From Heterocephalus glaber (lineage: Eukaryota; Chordata; Mammalia; Rodentia; Bathyergidae), in contig NW_004624732.1 in the NCBI RefSeq assembly GCF_000247695.1, forward strand, positions 24,662,218-24,726,217: 64,000 nt of DNA, written 5' to 3'. The position numbers were made by a program, and so were the translations under genes. Under the pieces are notes generated by a model that saw only the letters and a list, made by a program, of their open reading frames with translations, was not told where the DNA came from and did not search any database. Below are positions 55,610 through 64,000 of the stretch, one piece after another (position 1 is the first letter of the stretch; each line of letters opens with the position of its first letter).

Positions 55610-55760
55610 ACAAGGACTGCATTCAATTCTGACTCTGCCCCTTATCCAGCTCTGTGACCTTAGGACTTAATAATAATCCTGGGGTACCAGCATGGTTGAG
55701 AGAATCTCACAAACAATAAATGTAAAGCACTTAGCTCTGCACCCTGAAAGGAAGCATTCA
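55610..55760 (+). repeat. MIR SINE
   Basis: GGACTGCATTCAATTCTGACTCTGCCCCTTATCCAGCTCTGTGACCTTAGGA and ATAAATGTAAAGCACTTAGC; the middle is deleted. Confidence 0.78.
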
Positions 55761-55854
55761 AAAAATAAGTATACTAAAAATCGTTCTTACTTTTTAAAAA
55801 TAACCATTTTCCTTGGCTAAAGGACTCATATACAACTTAATTTCCTCTCACAGC

Positions 55855-55970
55855 CATGGTGAGACAGGGCAGAGGTTCATACCTGACTTATATCCATAAG
55901 AAAACTGGCTGATCAGAAAGGGTAAGAGTCTGGCTTGAGGTCACACAGCAAAAGATGGCATCAGGGAGAT
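55855..55970 (-). repeat. MIR SINE fragment
   Basis: TATCCATAAGAAAACTGGCTGATCAGAAAGGGTAAGAG, CTTGAGGTCACACAGCAAAAGATGGCA. Confidence 0.6.
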
Positions 55971-56089
55971 GCCTCCAATTCCTGCCCAGCCACCGTCCCC
56001 TGGCCCCTTGGAAAATATAGTAAGACACCCTTTCCCACCTCCCAGAGCCAGGCCCTGCACATCTTTGTCCTGTCTTCCCCTCCCCCTTT

Positions 56090-56200
56090 CCCAGGCAAAC
56101 ATGATTTCATTCAGCCCCAATGTGTGAGAAGCTCGGGCTGATGCATAATTCATGATGCCAATTTGCATTCCCTCTGCCAGGCCTCCAGCCTCCTCCCCCA
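56090..56200. promoter_or_regulatory. Candidate conserved regulatory element (octamer, CCAAT-like)
   Basis: GCTGATGCATAATTCATGATGCC is followed immediately by AATTTGCATTCCC. It contains a perfect octamer ATTTGCAT (56161-56168), an overlapping CCAAT on its left and an inverted octamer-like ATGCATAAT (56141-56149). No repeat resemblance. Conservation and function are inferred, not shown. Confidence 0.35.
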
Positions 56201-56204
56201 CCGG

Positions 56205-57110
56205 CCCCCACCCAGCCCAGCCGGTCCTCCTAGATTGAGCGTCTGCCTGCCTTCCCAGGGGCGCTTTGCATCCACCCTGGTTCTAGAGGCCCAGCCTGGG
56301 CAGGGTCCCACAGAGCTAGAAATGCTCTTCGAATCCACTGGCATTCCTTTCCTGTGGGGACCTTGTCCCAGGCAGAGTCCGGCTCTGTGAGGGTGGCCAG
56401 TGGGGCCAGATGAAAATGTGTGCTCTGCATTTAAAAGCAAGCACTTGGATGAGGGCTCTTGTTATCCTCCCCTGCTCTCCATTTTAGCCCAGACCCACGG
56501 GTGCCCGAGGTCAGGTTTGTGACCCCCAGCCATTGTCAGGGCTTGTCTTGAGGCTGGGGATACTGGGGAGGGGTCTCAGCTGTCCCTGACCAGCCGAGGC
56601 TTATCTGGCCATAAGATGGCAAGATACAGGGTTGAGTCTCCTTGTCCCTGGCAGACACAGCAGAGGCCCTTAAGAGGCAGCGGTGCCTGGTGAGAAGGCA
56701 GCTCTGACTGAGTTCTCAGGCCCTGCCACTCCAAGCCTGTCAGCCGATTTGGCAGAATTGACCCTGCAGCCTTCTCTGTCCTCCCGACCCCAGGCTTTTC
56801 AATGGGACTGGGTGGCAGAGGTAGTTGACACCACCAAGGGACTTCAGACTGGCCCAATGCAGGAGCTGCCAGACCACACTGCCCCATGAAGGATGCTGGC
56901 AACCCCAAGACACCAGCCCATCCCCTTTGTGGGCCTCCCAGAATGGACAGACAGGGTAGTACACTTCAGGACATCAAAGGGGCCCATAAAGATATTTGTA
57001 GGCCCAGTCAACTGGGAACAAGTGGCCAGCTACAGGTCAGCCAGATTGGCCAGCTGGAGAAGCACTCTCTGAGGGCGAGGGTCTCGTTGGCCCCATCGTT
57101 CCATCCCCAT
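56205..57110. other. Unique GC-moderate sequence
   Basis: No gene or repeat recognised. Confidence 0.35.
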
Positions 57111-57114
57111 CAGA

Positions 57115-57310
57115 ACATACAGTAAGTGCTCAATCTTTAAAATCACCTCCCCTCTGCTCTGAGTGCCTATTGCATGACTGGCATCTTGCAGGCAGCCATC
57201 CTCAACGCCAGGCCCCATTGAGCCAGTTCAGAGAGGCAACTTCATGATCCATCCAGAGTGACACAACCAAGAGATGACAGAGCCTGGACTTGAACCCAGG
57301 TCAGTGGAAG
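57115..57310 (-). repeat. MIR SINE
   Basis: Antisense order: CATACAGTAAGTGCTCAATC, GAGTGCCTATTGCATGACTGGCATC, GCAACTTCATGATCCATCCAGAGTGACACAACC, GAGCCTGGACTTGAACCCAGG. Confidence 0.8.
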
Positions 57311-57314
57311 GTTC

Positions 57315-57830
57315 CCACTCCTGCCCTACCAGATATCTCTGGAAAAGGGACAAGGGATGGAAGGGGCCCTTCCCAAGGCCATGCCTGCAGAAAGGGCTGC
57401 AGGAGGGCAACGGGGAGTGGGGGGCAGGCAGCTCCTCACCAACCCTCCGAGGTCTTATCATCTACTAGGCAGTGGGAGGTCAGTGGTGCTCCTGCCCCTC
57501 ACCCCTGCCCTGGCTTCAAGGCCCTCTATTGTGTCTGCCCAGGGCAACTAGACTCAACCCCGGTATGTGTCCAGACATGCCTGGGCTGAGGCCCTCCCCG
57601 GGCACCTCCAGGCCCAGGAAGCCCTCACAGTAACTGCCTATCACCCCATACCCTCCAGCTGCTGTCTTCTGATTGTTTGCCCCCAGCCTTGGAGAGGTCA
57701 TAAGAGATGAGCAAGAGCCTGAGGCTCACCTAGAAACTTTGAGGACCCAGGAGCCTTTCCAGAGGCAGCCCTGAGCCTAGGGGAGGTAGTCCCGGCCCGA
57801 GGGAGTCCATCCTCCCAGCACAGGGCCTGC
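57315..57830. other. Unassigned sequence
   Basis: No recognised gene or repeat. Confidence 0.35.
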
Positions 57831-57834
57831 ACTG

Positions 57835-57935
57835 GGCAGGTCTGCAATCCTGATCTGTTTAGCACGCCCATTTCTCAGATGGAGAAACTGAAGTATACTC
57901 GGATTAAGCTTCCTGCCTGTGAATTTGCAAATCCT
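57835..57935 (-). repeat. MIR SINE fragment
   Basis: CATTTCTCAGATGGAGAAACTGAAGTATACTCGG; short. Confidence 0.5.
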
Positions 57936-58074
57936 TAGCGGTTGGGGGAAGGAGTATTTTGGGGGTGTAGAAGGGAACAAGGTGTGCAGCTGGGACCTGA
58001 AGACCAAGTCGCAGCTTGCTCACAAGTAGCTCAGAAAAGGCTACTTTGCTATAGGCTACTGAGACTTGCTGGAG

Positions 58075-58205
58075 ACCTGGCCACTTCCATTCAGATGAAG
58101 ACACTGAGCCCGGGGGGGGGGGGGGGGGGGGGGGTTGAATACCCTATCCAAGGCTGCACAGCCTGACCAGCACAGTAAAATTTAAATCCTGTCTCTAGGG
58201 CCTCA
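58075..58205 (-). repeat. MIR SINE fragment split by a poly-G run
   Basis: CCATTCAGATGAAGACACTGAGCCC, then G23, then TTGAATACCCTATCCAAGGCTGCACAGCCTGACC and AATTTAAATCCTG. The two sides read as one antisense MIR. Confidence 0.72.
58112..58134 (+). repeat. Homopolymer run of 23 G
   Basis: Uninterrupted G23 within the MIR fragment. Such runs are rare, quadruplex-prone and error-prone in sequencing, so the true length is doubtful. Confidence 0.9.
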
Positions 58206-58369
58206 GGGCCTATGTACTCCACTATACCCTGCTTCCCCTCCAGATCACAAATGCTTGTTTTGCTCCCCCAATGCTAAAAGTGAGGAATGAGCCAGTTACC
58301 TCTCTGCGACCTCTGAGAGAAAGGAGCCCCCCAGCCCACGGTGGGCATTGCCTACCAGATGCTTCCCTT

Positions 58370-58470
58370 GTGACCTACAGACTCTTCACATGGTAGGCGC
58401 TGTTGTCCCCTTTCTGCAGAGGGGAGACTGAGGCCAGGGAGATGATTTGCCCTCAGTCCTAGTGCTGGAC
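58370..58470 (-). repeat. MIR SINE fragment
   Basis: CTTCACATGGTAGGCGCTGTTGTCCCC, TCTGCAGAGGGGAGACTGAGGCCAGGGAGATGATTTGCCC. Confidence 0.62.
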
Positions 58471-58474
58471 GTGC

Positions 58475-58925
58475 AGGACCTGGGCTGCCTCCCGGTCATG
58501 ACTTTGTTCAGGTCACAGTGCACAGAGCCTCAGGGTGGCCCGGGGAGCAGTTCATGCAGTGAGCCTGGGGCCCAGCACCTGGGCATACACCCTTGGCCCT
58601 GCCACCACCAACTGTATGACAAGGACCAGCTCCGGTGTGTCCACCTGGGAAAAGGGTCAGTCGTCCCCCTCCCTCTCCCAAGTTTCAGGGAGGACCGGAT
58701 TCGAGTGCACAGGGCACATGCTCCGGACAGACAGGCCCCGTAGAGATCAGTCAACCTCCACCTGGTGCTGCTGGTGCCCCAACAGTCCCACTGTGGTGCT
58801 GAAAGTGGACCCCAGTCACCTGAGGACCAGTACCACCCCAGGGTCTCAGGTTCAGCCCTCAGGTGGGCCCAACAACTTTCGTCTCTTAAGAGTCCCCAGG
58901 AGGTAGGAGGCTGCTGACCGGGGTC
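58475..58925. other. Unassigned sequence
   Basis: Frames up to 138 codons overlap on both strands without domains. Confidence 0.35.
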
Positions 58926-58929
58926 CACC

Positions 58930-59110
58930 TTCGAAGACCATAGCATAGGGATTGTAGAATTTTTTAAAATCTGGAAGAGCTACATTGGCAGGTTGAGAAA
59001 CTGGCTGGGGGGCTCCAGGGAGACACTGACCAGGAGGCACAATTAAGCCATAATTGGTCTCTAATTGTTGCATGTTACTCATCTTATCTCTCAGGAATTG
59101 GCCCTTGTCC
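58930..59110. promoter_or_regulatory. Candidate conserved noncoding element with homeodomain cluster
   Basis: Within 28 bases there are three ATTA-type cores: CAATTAA (59040-59046), TAATTGG (59051-59057) and TAATTG (59062-59067), followed by a GATA-type CTTATCT (59093-59099). Upstream lies GTAGAATTTTTTAAAATCTGG. It is not a repeat I recognise. A 77-residue minus-strand frame crosses it but has no family signature. Function is inferred from motif clustering only. Confidence 0.42.
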
Positions 59111-59289
59111 CCAGATGCCGGCTCTAGTGGAGCTGAGTACCTCTTCTGGGGTGGAGGTTGCTCTGGGCCTTGAGCTTGGGTGAAGGTTTTGACTCAGATC
59201 TTTTCCATGCTGCCTCTCGGGACACATCCAGGCTCACAGGCAGTCGATTAAACATCACTGTTCCTCTAACAAAGCAGCTAAGTCTGTCA

Positions 59290-59402
59290 TCCACTTTCCC
59301 CTTCAACTGGGAGAAATACTTGTGCGCAGCAGAGGAACCCAAGGCTCAGAGAGGCCAATCAACTCACCCAAGGTCACACAATGAAAAAGGAACTAGCTTA
59401 GT
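59290..59402 (-). repeat. MIR SINE fragment
   Basis: CATCCACTTTCCCCTTC, CCCAAGGCTCAGAGAGGCCAATCAACTCACCCAAGGTCACACAATG. Confidence 0.78.
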
Positions 59403-59404
59403 CA

Positions 59405-60835
59405 CTGCCCCATAGAGCTCCCCACTGCTCCTCATCATTTTGGGGTTCCATATAAGCACTCTCCTCAGAGCCCCCCAAACTGGGGTGAAGCTCTGATCTC
59501 CCTTTCTCCTTGGTGACACTGACTGCAGCTGCAGGTAAGTCTCTCTGTCCCTCTTAGGTGGTCTGTGTGTCTCTCCCCCCGCCCTCATCCTGCCCCAGTT
59601 CTCTTCCTGGTTCCAGGAGGGTGGGGCCTGTGCCCCTTGATTTTCATCCAGTCCCCAGAGCAAGGCACAGTGCCTGGTACAAATAGGCCCTCACCACAAT
59701 GGGTGAGCTCTGGGCCATGAGCCAGACAGCAGCCCCTCTGGGTGTGGGATTCTGGCCTGCTCCCCTGGAGCACTTGTTTGGGTAGGGCCTAGGGGCCCAG
59801 GGTCTCAGGCCTCATTTTCCAAAGGCTTCCTGACCCACAGACCCTAGCCTTCAGGCCACAAACCAGAGCCACGGATGGGCCTGCTCTCATTCTTGGGTCA
59901 CTGTGTCCCCCTCAGATGATCTCAGGGCCTAGAAAGACCCAAGGGACCTCCCGGGAGCCAGGCCACATCTGTTTCTCAAGGCCTATGTCCACTTCAGTGA
60001 TAGAAGGACATCCCACCAGCTCTAACCACGGAACCACCAGCCTTGCTTTCCACCCCTATGACACAGGAGAAAAACCATGACTCAGTCTGAGGCCTAGGAG
60101 ACTCTTGGGGTGACCAACTGCCCAGGTTTGCATGGGACTAATAGATTTTAGTGATAAAACTGTGGATAGTTCTAGGCACAAAGAGCCACCTTCCTGAGAG
60201 CCCTTCCTAAGGACTCAGCACATGTGTTAACTCCTTAGGCTGAGGAGCAGTGGTTAGGGGATGTGTCTCTAAGATGGCCAGGATGAGACTGGCCAGGACC
60301 CCAGTTGGTTTCCTGCCTCTGGCAGCAGCTCCCTTGCCAGATGCCCCTGACACCTACTCCCTGTGGCTCCAGCAACCAGGTCTGCTCACAGCCAGGAGAC
60401 AGGGTGCTGGCCAGGTAGAGGGACATACAACAGACAGGTGAGATTAAGCAGCCGCCCTTCTACCTGCCTCATTGCATCACCTGCCCTTCTCCTGAAAACA
60501 TTTCCTCTTCCAACACCATCACATTCAAAACAAGCACTACTCTCCAACTCAGTGGCCGGCCATGAGACCAGCCAGTGTACATCAGGCAGCAGAGGACTCT
60601 GCCCCTGTGCCTGGAGGACTTGGGGAGGCACCCGGCATCTGAGCAGAAACAACCCACACTCTGCTTAAGATCTGTACCCCTGCAGGCCCTACAGGGTCTA
60701 GGAAGACCCAGGGGACCTCCCGGGACAGTCAATCCATGGGTGCCATAGGACATAGCTCCCCAATAGCCACGTGGCCAGCTTGGCCAAGTGGGTAGGTCAG
60801 GAAGATGAGAAGAGGTGGCTCTGAGGACTCGGGTT
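59405..60835. other. Unique sequence
   Basis: No supported gene or repeat; overlapping frames up to 101 codons. Confidence 0.35.
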
Positions 60836-60837
60836 CC

Positions 60838-60950
60838 TCAGGGCTTTGGCATCCAACAAACCTGGCTTCAAATCCAGGCCCTGTCACTTACTACTCTGAG
60901 TCTTGGGGCAAATGCTTTAATCTCTTAAACCTCAGTTTCCACATCGGCCC
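60838..60950 (+). repeat. MIR SINE
   Basis: GGCATCCAACAAACCTGGCTTCAAATCCAGGCCCTGTCACTTACTACTC, AAATGCTTTAATCTCTTAAACCTCAGTTTCC. Confidence 0.87.
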
Positions 60951-60959
60951 CTCTTTCCC

Positions 60960-61075
60960 AAATGGCCTTCCATTAGTAGGCACTGTGCAGAGCCTGGGTC
61001 ACTTCGTCCTCATGGCCACCACCTCAGGACCTGATAAATGCCCCTGGATTCTGCCTGCGGCACAGAGGAGGAAGA
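60960..61075 (-). repeat. Possible MIR fragment
   Basis: TAGTAGGCACTGTGCAGAGCC, GTCCTCATGGCCACCACC and CACAGAGGAGGAAGACA follow antisense order weakly. Confidence 0.35.
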
Positions 61076-61079
61076 CAAA

Positions 61080-61830
61080 TCCCTGCAAGTTTCTTTCCTT
61101 CTACCTTTTTATTTCTGAACCCCTGGGGCAAATGTAAGTGCTTGGTGAAGTGCTTTCTGAAGGGAGCAAAGACACTTGGGCATTTATTTCTCCAGGGCAT
61201 CTGTAGCAAATATGAGCATGCCCTCCCCACCCAGCCCCTTGCTCTGGCCCCATGGTGAACTATGGAGCTCCCCAAGTGCCTGGTCCCAGACTTTGCTCTG
61301 AATCACTGGCTTCCTGCTGGTACATCCACACCCTCACCTCACCCCGACCCCTATTCTACCACTGCCCTGGCAGTGTGGGTCCTGTGGCCAGCTGTGTGCA
61401 GACAGCTCTGCTTTGCTGGGCCCCAGAGGCCCCCATCTAGCCTGGGGGAGCATAGCCTCAGCTCTGCACTCACTAGCTATGCTGAGAAGTGAGAGGATCC
61501 CTGGGAGAGGGGGACAGAACTCTGGGGCAGCCCAGCCCCTCCAGTTCCAAGGCTTTAAATTCTGGAAACAAGTCTGGGTGGAAAGGAGAACGTCAGAGCC
61601 CCAAGCCACAGAGCGGGCAGTGCTAGTGCCAGGGATCCGGAAGTCTGGGTCACCTGTTCCTCTTGGCGTACAGACCAGTCCTTTCTCAGATTTGCATACA
61701 CCCCTCCACCCCTCCTCCCAGCTTGTACAGGTTCTCTGATCCCCCTGCCTAGTGCAGCCCCCATACCCTTCACCTCTGCCTTCTCTGGGAATGTTTCTCC
61801 ATGCTTTGCCCCAACCTGAAAACCAGAGGT
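61080..61830. other. Unassigned sequence
   Basis: No recognised feature. Confidence 0.35.
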
Positions 61831-61834
61831 TCTA

Positions 61835-61965
61835 TGTTGATTTTCAGATCAAATCTGGAGTCCACTATGGAGGGAAGCTGTATGACCTTGGGCAAGTCAC
61901 TTGACCTCTGAGCCTTGGTTCCCTCAAATTAAGCAGTGGTATAGAGCTCTCGTACTTCCAAAATG
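61835..61965 (+). repeat. MIR SINE
   Basis: GAAGCTGTATGACCTTGGGCAAGTCACTTGACCTCTGAGCCTTGGTTCCCTCAAATTAAGCAGTGG. Confidence 0.87.
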
Positions 61966-61969
61966 TCTG

Positions 61970-62835
61970 GGGATCATGAGTATGAAGAGCCACTGTTTTC
62001 TTCTGCCCTTCCTTCCCTTTCCCCTTGACTAGGCATTGAAGCCTAGCACCACTGAGAAAGACTCCTCTCCACAGGTCTCAACTCCCACTCCCCCTGGTGC
62101 GAGGTTTCCCCTCACACCAGGCAATTTTTGGACTGTTCCCCCACTTCCATTAAGCCATGCTCCCCCCTGCATTGGCCCACACTGACCCCCAGTCCAGCGT
62201 CTCCCCTTCCCCACAGCCCAGCACTCTGGGAGCACTGGCTGCAGAAGCGGGGCTGCACTTCCTGCTTCTCCCCAGAATGAACCTCAGGCTATGACGCAGC
62301 AGGTGCCTTTGCTGACCTGACATCCCAGCTGCTGGCGCCACCCCTGTCCCCTGGGCTGCTCCTCTGGAATGAAAATGAGCACCTGTCTCCTGCTCCCCTG
62401 AGTCAGCCCCTTGCAAATGCTGACTCACTGGATCCTCATGCCTGCCTGTAAGTACTCTTTAGCCCATTTCACAGAGCAGGACATGCTGGCTCGTGTACAG
62501 TATGCAGTCACCATGCCCAGCTGGGGGACAGCAGCAGCAGATACCAGCCCAGGCCACTGGCTCTGAGGAGAAAAAGTAGGAGTGAGCAGCTGAGCTGCAC
62601 AGGGGCAGGACCACAGCTGCACCCAGAGAACCCAGAGTGCCCAGAATTGGCCTCATGGGAGAGGAGGTTCTTGTCTGGAGAAGGTTCATAGCATGCTGGA
62701 CTCCTGCCACGAGGCCCTGGTATTCTGCCTGCAGACGGACCCGTCTGGAAGCACAGAACCACACTACAGTGAGATGAGGCAGGAGGGGTGCGTGGGGCAG
62801 AGGCAGCGGGCATGGGGGGCAACGCAAGCAAGATG
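61970..62835. other. Unique sequence with possible MIR debris
   Basis: A weak antisense MIR piece lies near 62415-62485 (CACTGGATCCTCATGCC, TAGCCCATTTCACAGAGCAGG). A 196-codon minus-strand frame (63049-62459) has no domain and overlaps the L2 piece to its right. Confidence 0.35.
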
Positions 62836-62839
62836 CAGA

Positions 62840-63015
62840 GATGGCTCTGGAGCCCAGGTGCAGAGCATTCCAGGCGGCACTTGGGACACGAGGGCAGAGG
62901 GACAAGCACAGAAGGGGCTGTGGTGGCACCTGTTTCTCAGGGTCACAAGGGTCAAGTGTGCCTGCAGGTAGAGGAGGTGTGAGGAATGGTAAAGAGGCTT
63001 GGCAAGGGGCTGGGC
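62840..63015 (-). repeat. L2 LINE fragment
   Basis: Complement-L2: GTGCAGAGCATTCCAGGCGGCACTTGGGACACGAGGGCAGAGGGACAAGC, and GGAATGGTAAAGAGGCTTGGC. Confidence 0.5.
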
Positions 63016-63194
63016 AGAGGGGGACCAGGGTGTGGATGGACCCCACCATGCTCCATGGCTCCCCTGGGATGGCCCGGGATGGGTGGGCACCCTGGTGGGG
63101 GGGCCCCTACTGTCACTTTCATGCCAATGAGGCACAGGGCCTGGCTCTCAGGTCATATCCAGGTGGCACTGAGGAATGCAACCCACAGCAAAGA

Positions 63195-63252
63195 ACAGGA
63201 AGAGAATATTTACTGAGCACATTATGCAGCCAGTGCTGTGCTAGACCTGTTA
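63195..63252 (-). repeat. L2 or MIR tail fragment
   Basis: GAATATTTACTGAGCACATTATGCAGCCAGTGCTGTGCTAGACC is the complement of the shared L2/MIR-type 3' end. Confidence 0.6.
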
Positions 63253-63269
63253 AAAGCTGGACATCCTAC

Positions 63270-63562
63270 CTGGGTGTAGGACCACTCACCTGCAATTACA
63301 GCTACCTGAGAGGCAGTTCAAGGACAGCCTGGGCAACTTAGAGAGATCCTGTCTTTTTTTTTTTTTTGTGGTACTGAAGATCGAACTCGGGTCCTTGAGG
63401 TTGCAAGGTAGGCAGTGGAACCACAGAGCTAAATCCCCAGCCCGAGACCCTGTCTTAAAATGTAAATAATAAAAAGGTTTGGGATGTAGCTTAGTGATTA
63501 GAGCCCTTGCTTAGCATGTGTGAAACCCTGGATTCCATCCTCAACAATGAAAAGAAAAAAAA
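63270..63562 (+). repeat. B1-ID composite SINE, split by an ID insertion
   Basis: B1 half at 63270-63355 (CACCTGCAATTACAGCTACC, CAGCCTGGGCAACTTAGAGAGATCCTGTCTT), interruption by an antisense ID, then the remainder (GAGACCCTGTCTTAAAATG) and its ID half (GTTTGGGATGTAGCTTAGTGATTAGAGCCC, TTGCTTAGCATGTGTGAAACCCTGG) with an A-rich tail. Confidence 0.95.
63356..63443 (-). repeat. ID SINE nested in the B1-ID composite
   Basis: Complement: TGTGGTACTGAAGATCGAACTCGGGTCC, GGTTGCAAGGTAGGCAGTGGAACCACAGAGCTAAATCCCCAGCC. Target-site duplication GAGATCCTGTCTT (63343-63355) and GAGACCCTGTCTT (63444-63456). Confidence 0.96.
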
Positions 63563-63591
63563 AACAAAACAGATATTATTCAGCCTTCAAA

Positions 63592-63665
63592 ATAGGTCTG
63601 GGAGGGGCATGCTGTGTCTCCATTTCACAGATGAAAGAGCTGAGACTCAGGCACGCCGTGTGATG
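63592..63665 (-). repeat. MIR SINE fragment
   Basis: GTCTCCATTTCACAGATGAAAGAGCTGAGACTCAGGC, CGTGTGATGGCCC. Confidence 0.6.
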
Positions 63666-63684
63666 GCCCTCTGCTACATCCACG

Positions 63685-63870
63685 TCATGGCTCAGAGCTT
63701 AGGCCTGTCCGGTGGGTTTGCCTTTAAATCCTGGCTCTAACCAGCTGTGGTTTGGGACAAGTTACTTAGATACAGTGCCTCGGTTTCCTTACCTCCTCAA
63801 GCTGCTATGCAGGTTATAAGAAAGCATCCAGGCTCAGCACTGAGCCCATAGCAGGTGCCAGGCTCCCAGC
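63685..63870 (+). repeat. MIR SINE
   Basis: AGAGCTTAGGCCTGTCCGGTGGGTTTGCCTTTAAATCCTGGCTC, GTTTGGGACAAGTTACTTAGATACAGTGCCTCGGTTTCC, CATAGCAGGTGCCAGGC: a nearly full-length copy. Confidence 0.85.
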
Positions 63871-64000
63871 CAGAGCCTGATGAGAGTGTCTACCATGTGT
63901 ACCCAAAAACCAGGGCCGGCCAAAGCTAGAAACCAACCTGGAGCTCATACCTCATTCCAGTTCCAGGCCCAAAGGTGCAGCCGCCTGTGACACCCATCTG

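Noticed and set aside
62459..63049. 196-codon minus-strand frame
   Set aside because: Runs across an antisense L2 fragment and a MIR-like piece; no family signature.

Overview
This window reads as intergenic or deep intronic DNA from a mammalian nuclear genome, almost certainly a rodent. The rodent call rests on its short interspersed repeats. Several are 7SL-derived B1-type monomers, several are tRNA-Ala-like ID elements (internal GCTCAGTGG and GGTCC-GAGTTC boxes), and several are fused B1+ID composites. There are no obvious mouse/rat-type B2 or B4 elements. That mixture suggests a squirrel-related or beaver-like rodent rather than a murid. The species cannot be fixed from the sequence, and this is inference.

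I find no protein-coding gene, exon chain, tRNA gene, rRNA gene or CRISPR array that I can support. The open frames are short, overlap each other on both strands, carry no family signature, and often run through recognisable repeats. The only recognisable protein-coding content is dead transposon sequence. It comprises a 5'-truncated LINE-1 on the minus strand (52620-55020) with the reverse-transcriptase FADD motif, a decayed plus-strand LINE-1 (about 16300-18155), an older minus-strand LINE-1 broken up by later insertions (about 31650-36165), and a hAT transposase scrap (about 31078-31110).

Layout. 0-2 kb holds the only CpG-rich segment (about 1010-1390), followed by AT-rich homeodomain/octamer-like sequence and a G-quadruplex motif. 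2-16 kb is mostly unique sequence with scattered MIR and L2 fossils, two antisense MaLR-type LTRs, a 44-nt alternating purine/pyrimidine tract and two DNA-transposon fossils. 16-20.5 kb is LINE-1 plus a HAL1-like element with SINE insertions. 20.5-30.5 kb mixes unique sequence with MIR, L2, ancient L1 and LTR pieces. 30.5-36.2 kb is a dense transposon graveyard with layered insertions. 36-50 kb is unique, moderately GC-rich sequence with L2/MIR/LTR fossils. 50.3-55.4 kb holds two GGAT-type tetranucleotide arrays and a LINE-1 that itself received an oppositely oriented LINE-1 tail. 55.4-64 kb is unique sequence with many MIRs, two short candidate conserved regulatory stretches (about 56.1 kb and 58.93-59.11 kb), a 23-base G run and a B1-ID composite split by an ID insertion.

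Nothing here amounts to a multi-gene system. The most useful leads are the candidate regulatory islands (800-1470, 56090-56200, 58930-59110) and the well-preserved insertion histories with intact target-site duplications. Repeat family names come from remembered consensus features, not a database search; broad class is more reliable than subfamily.
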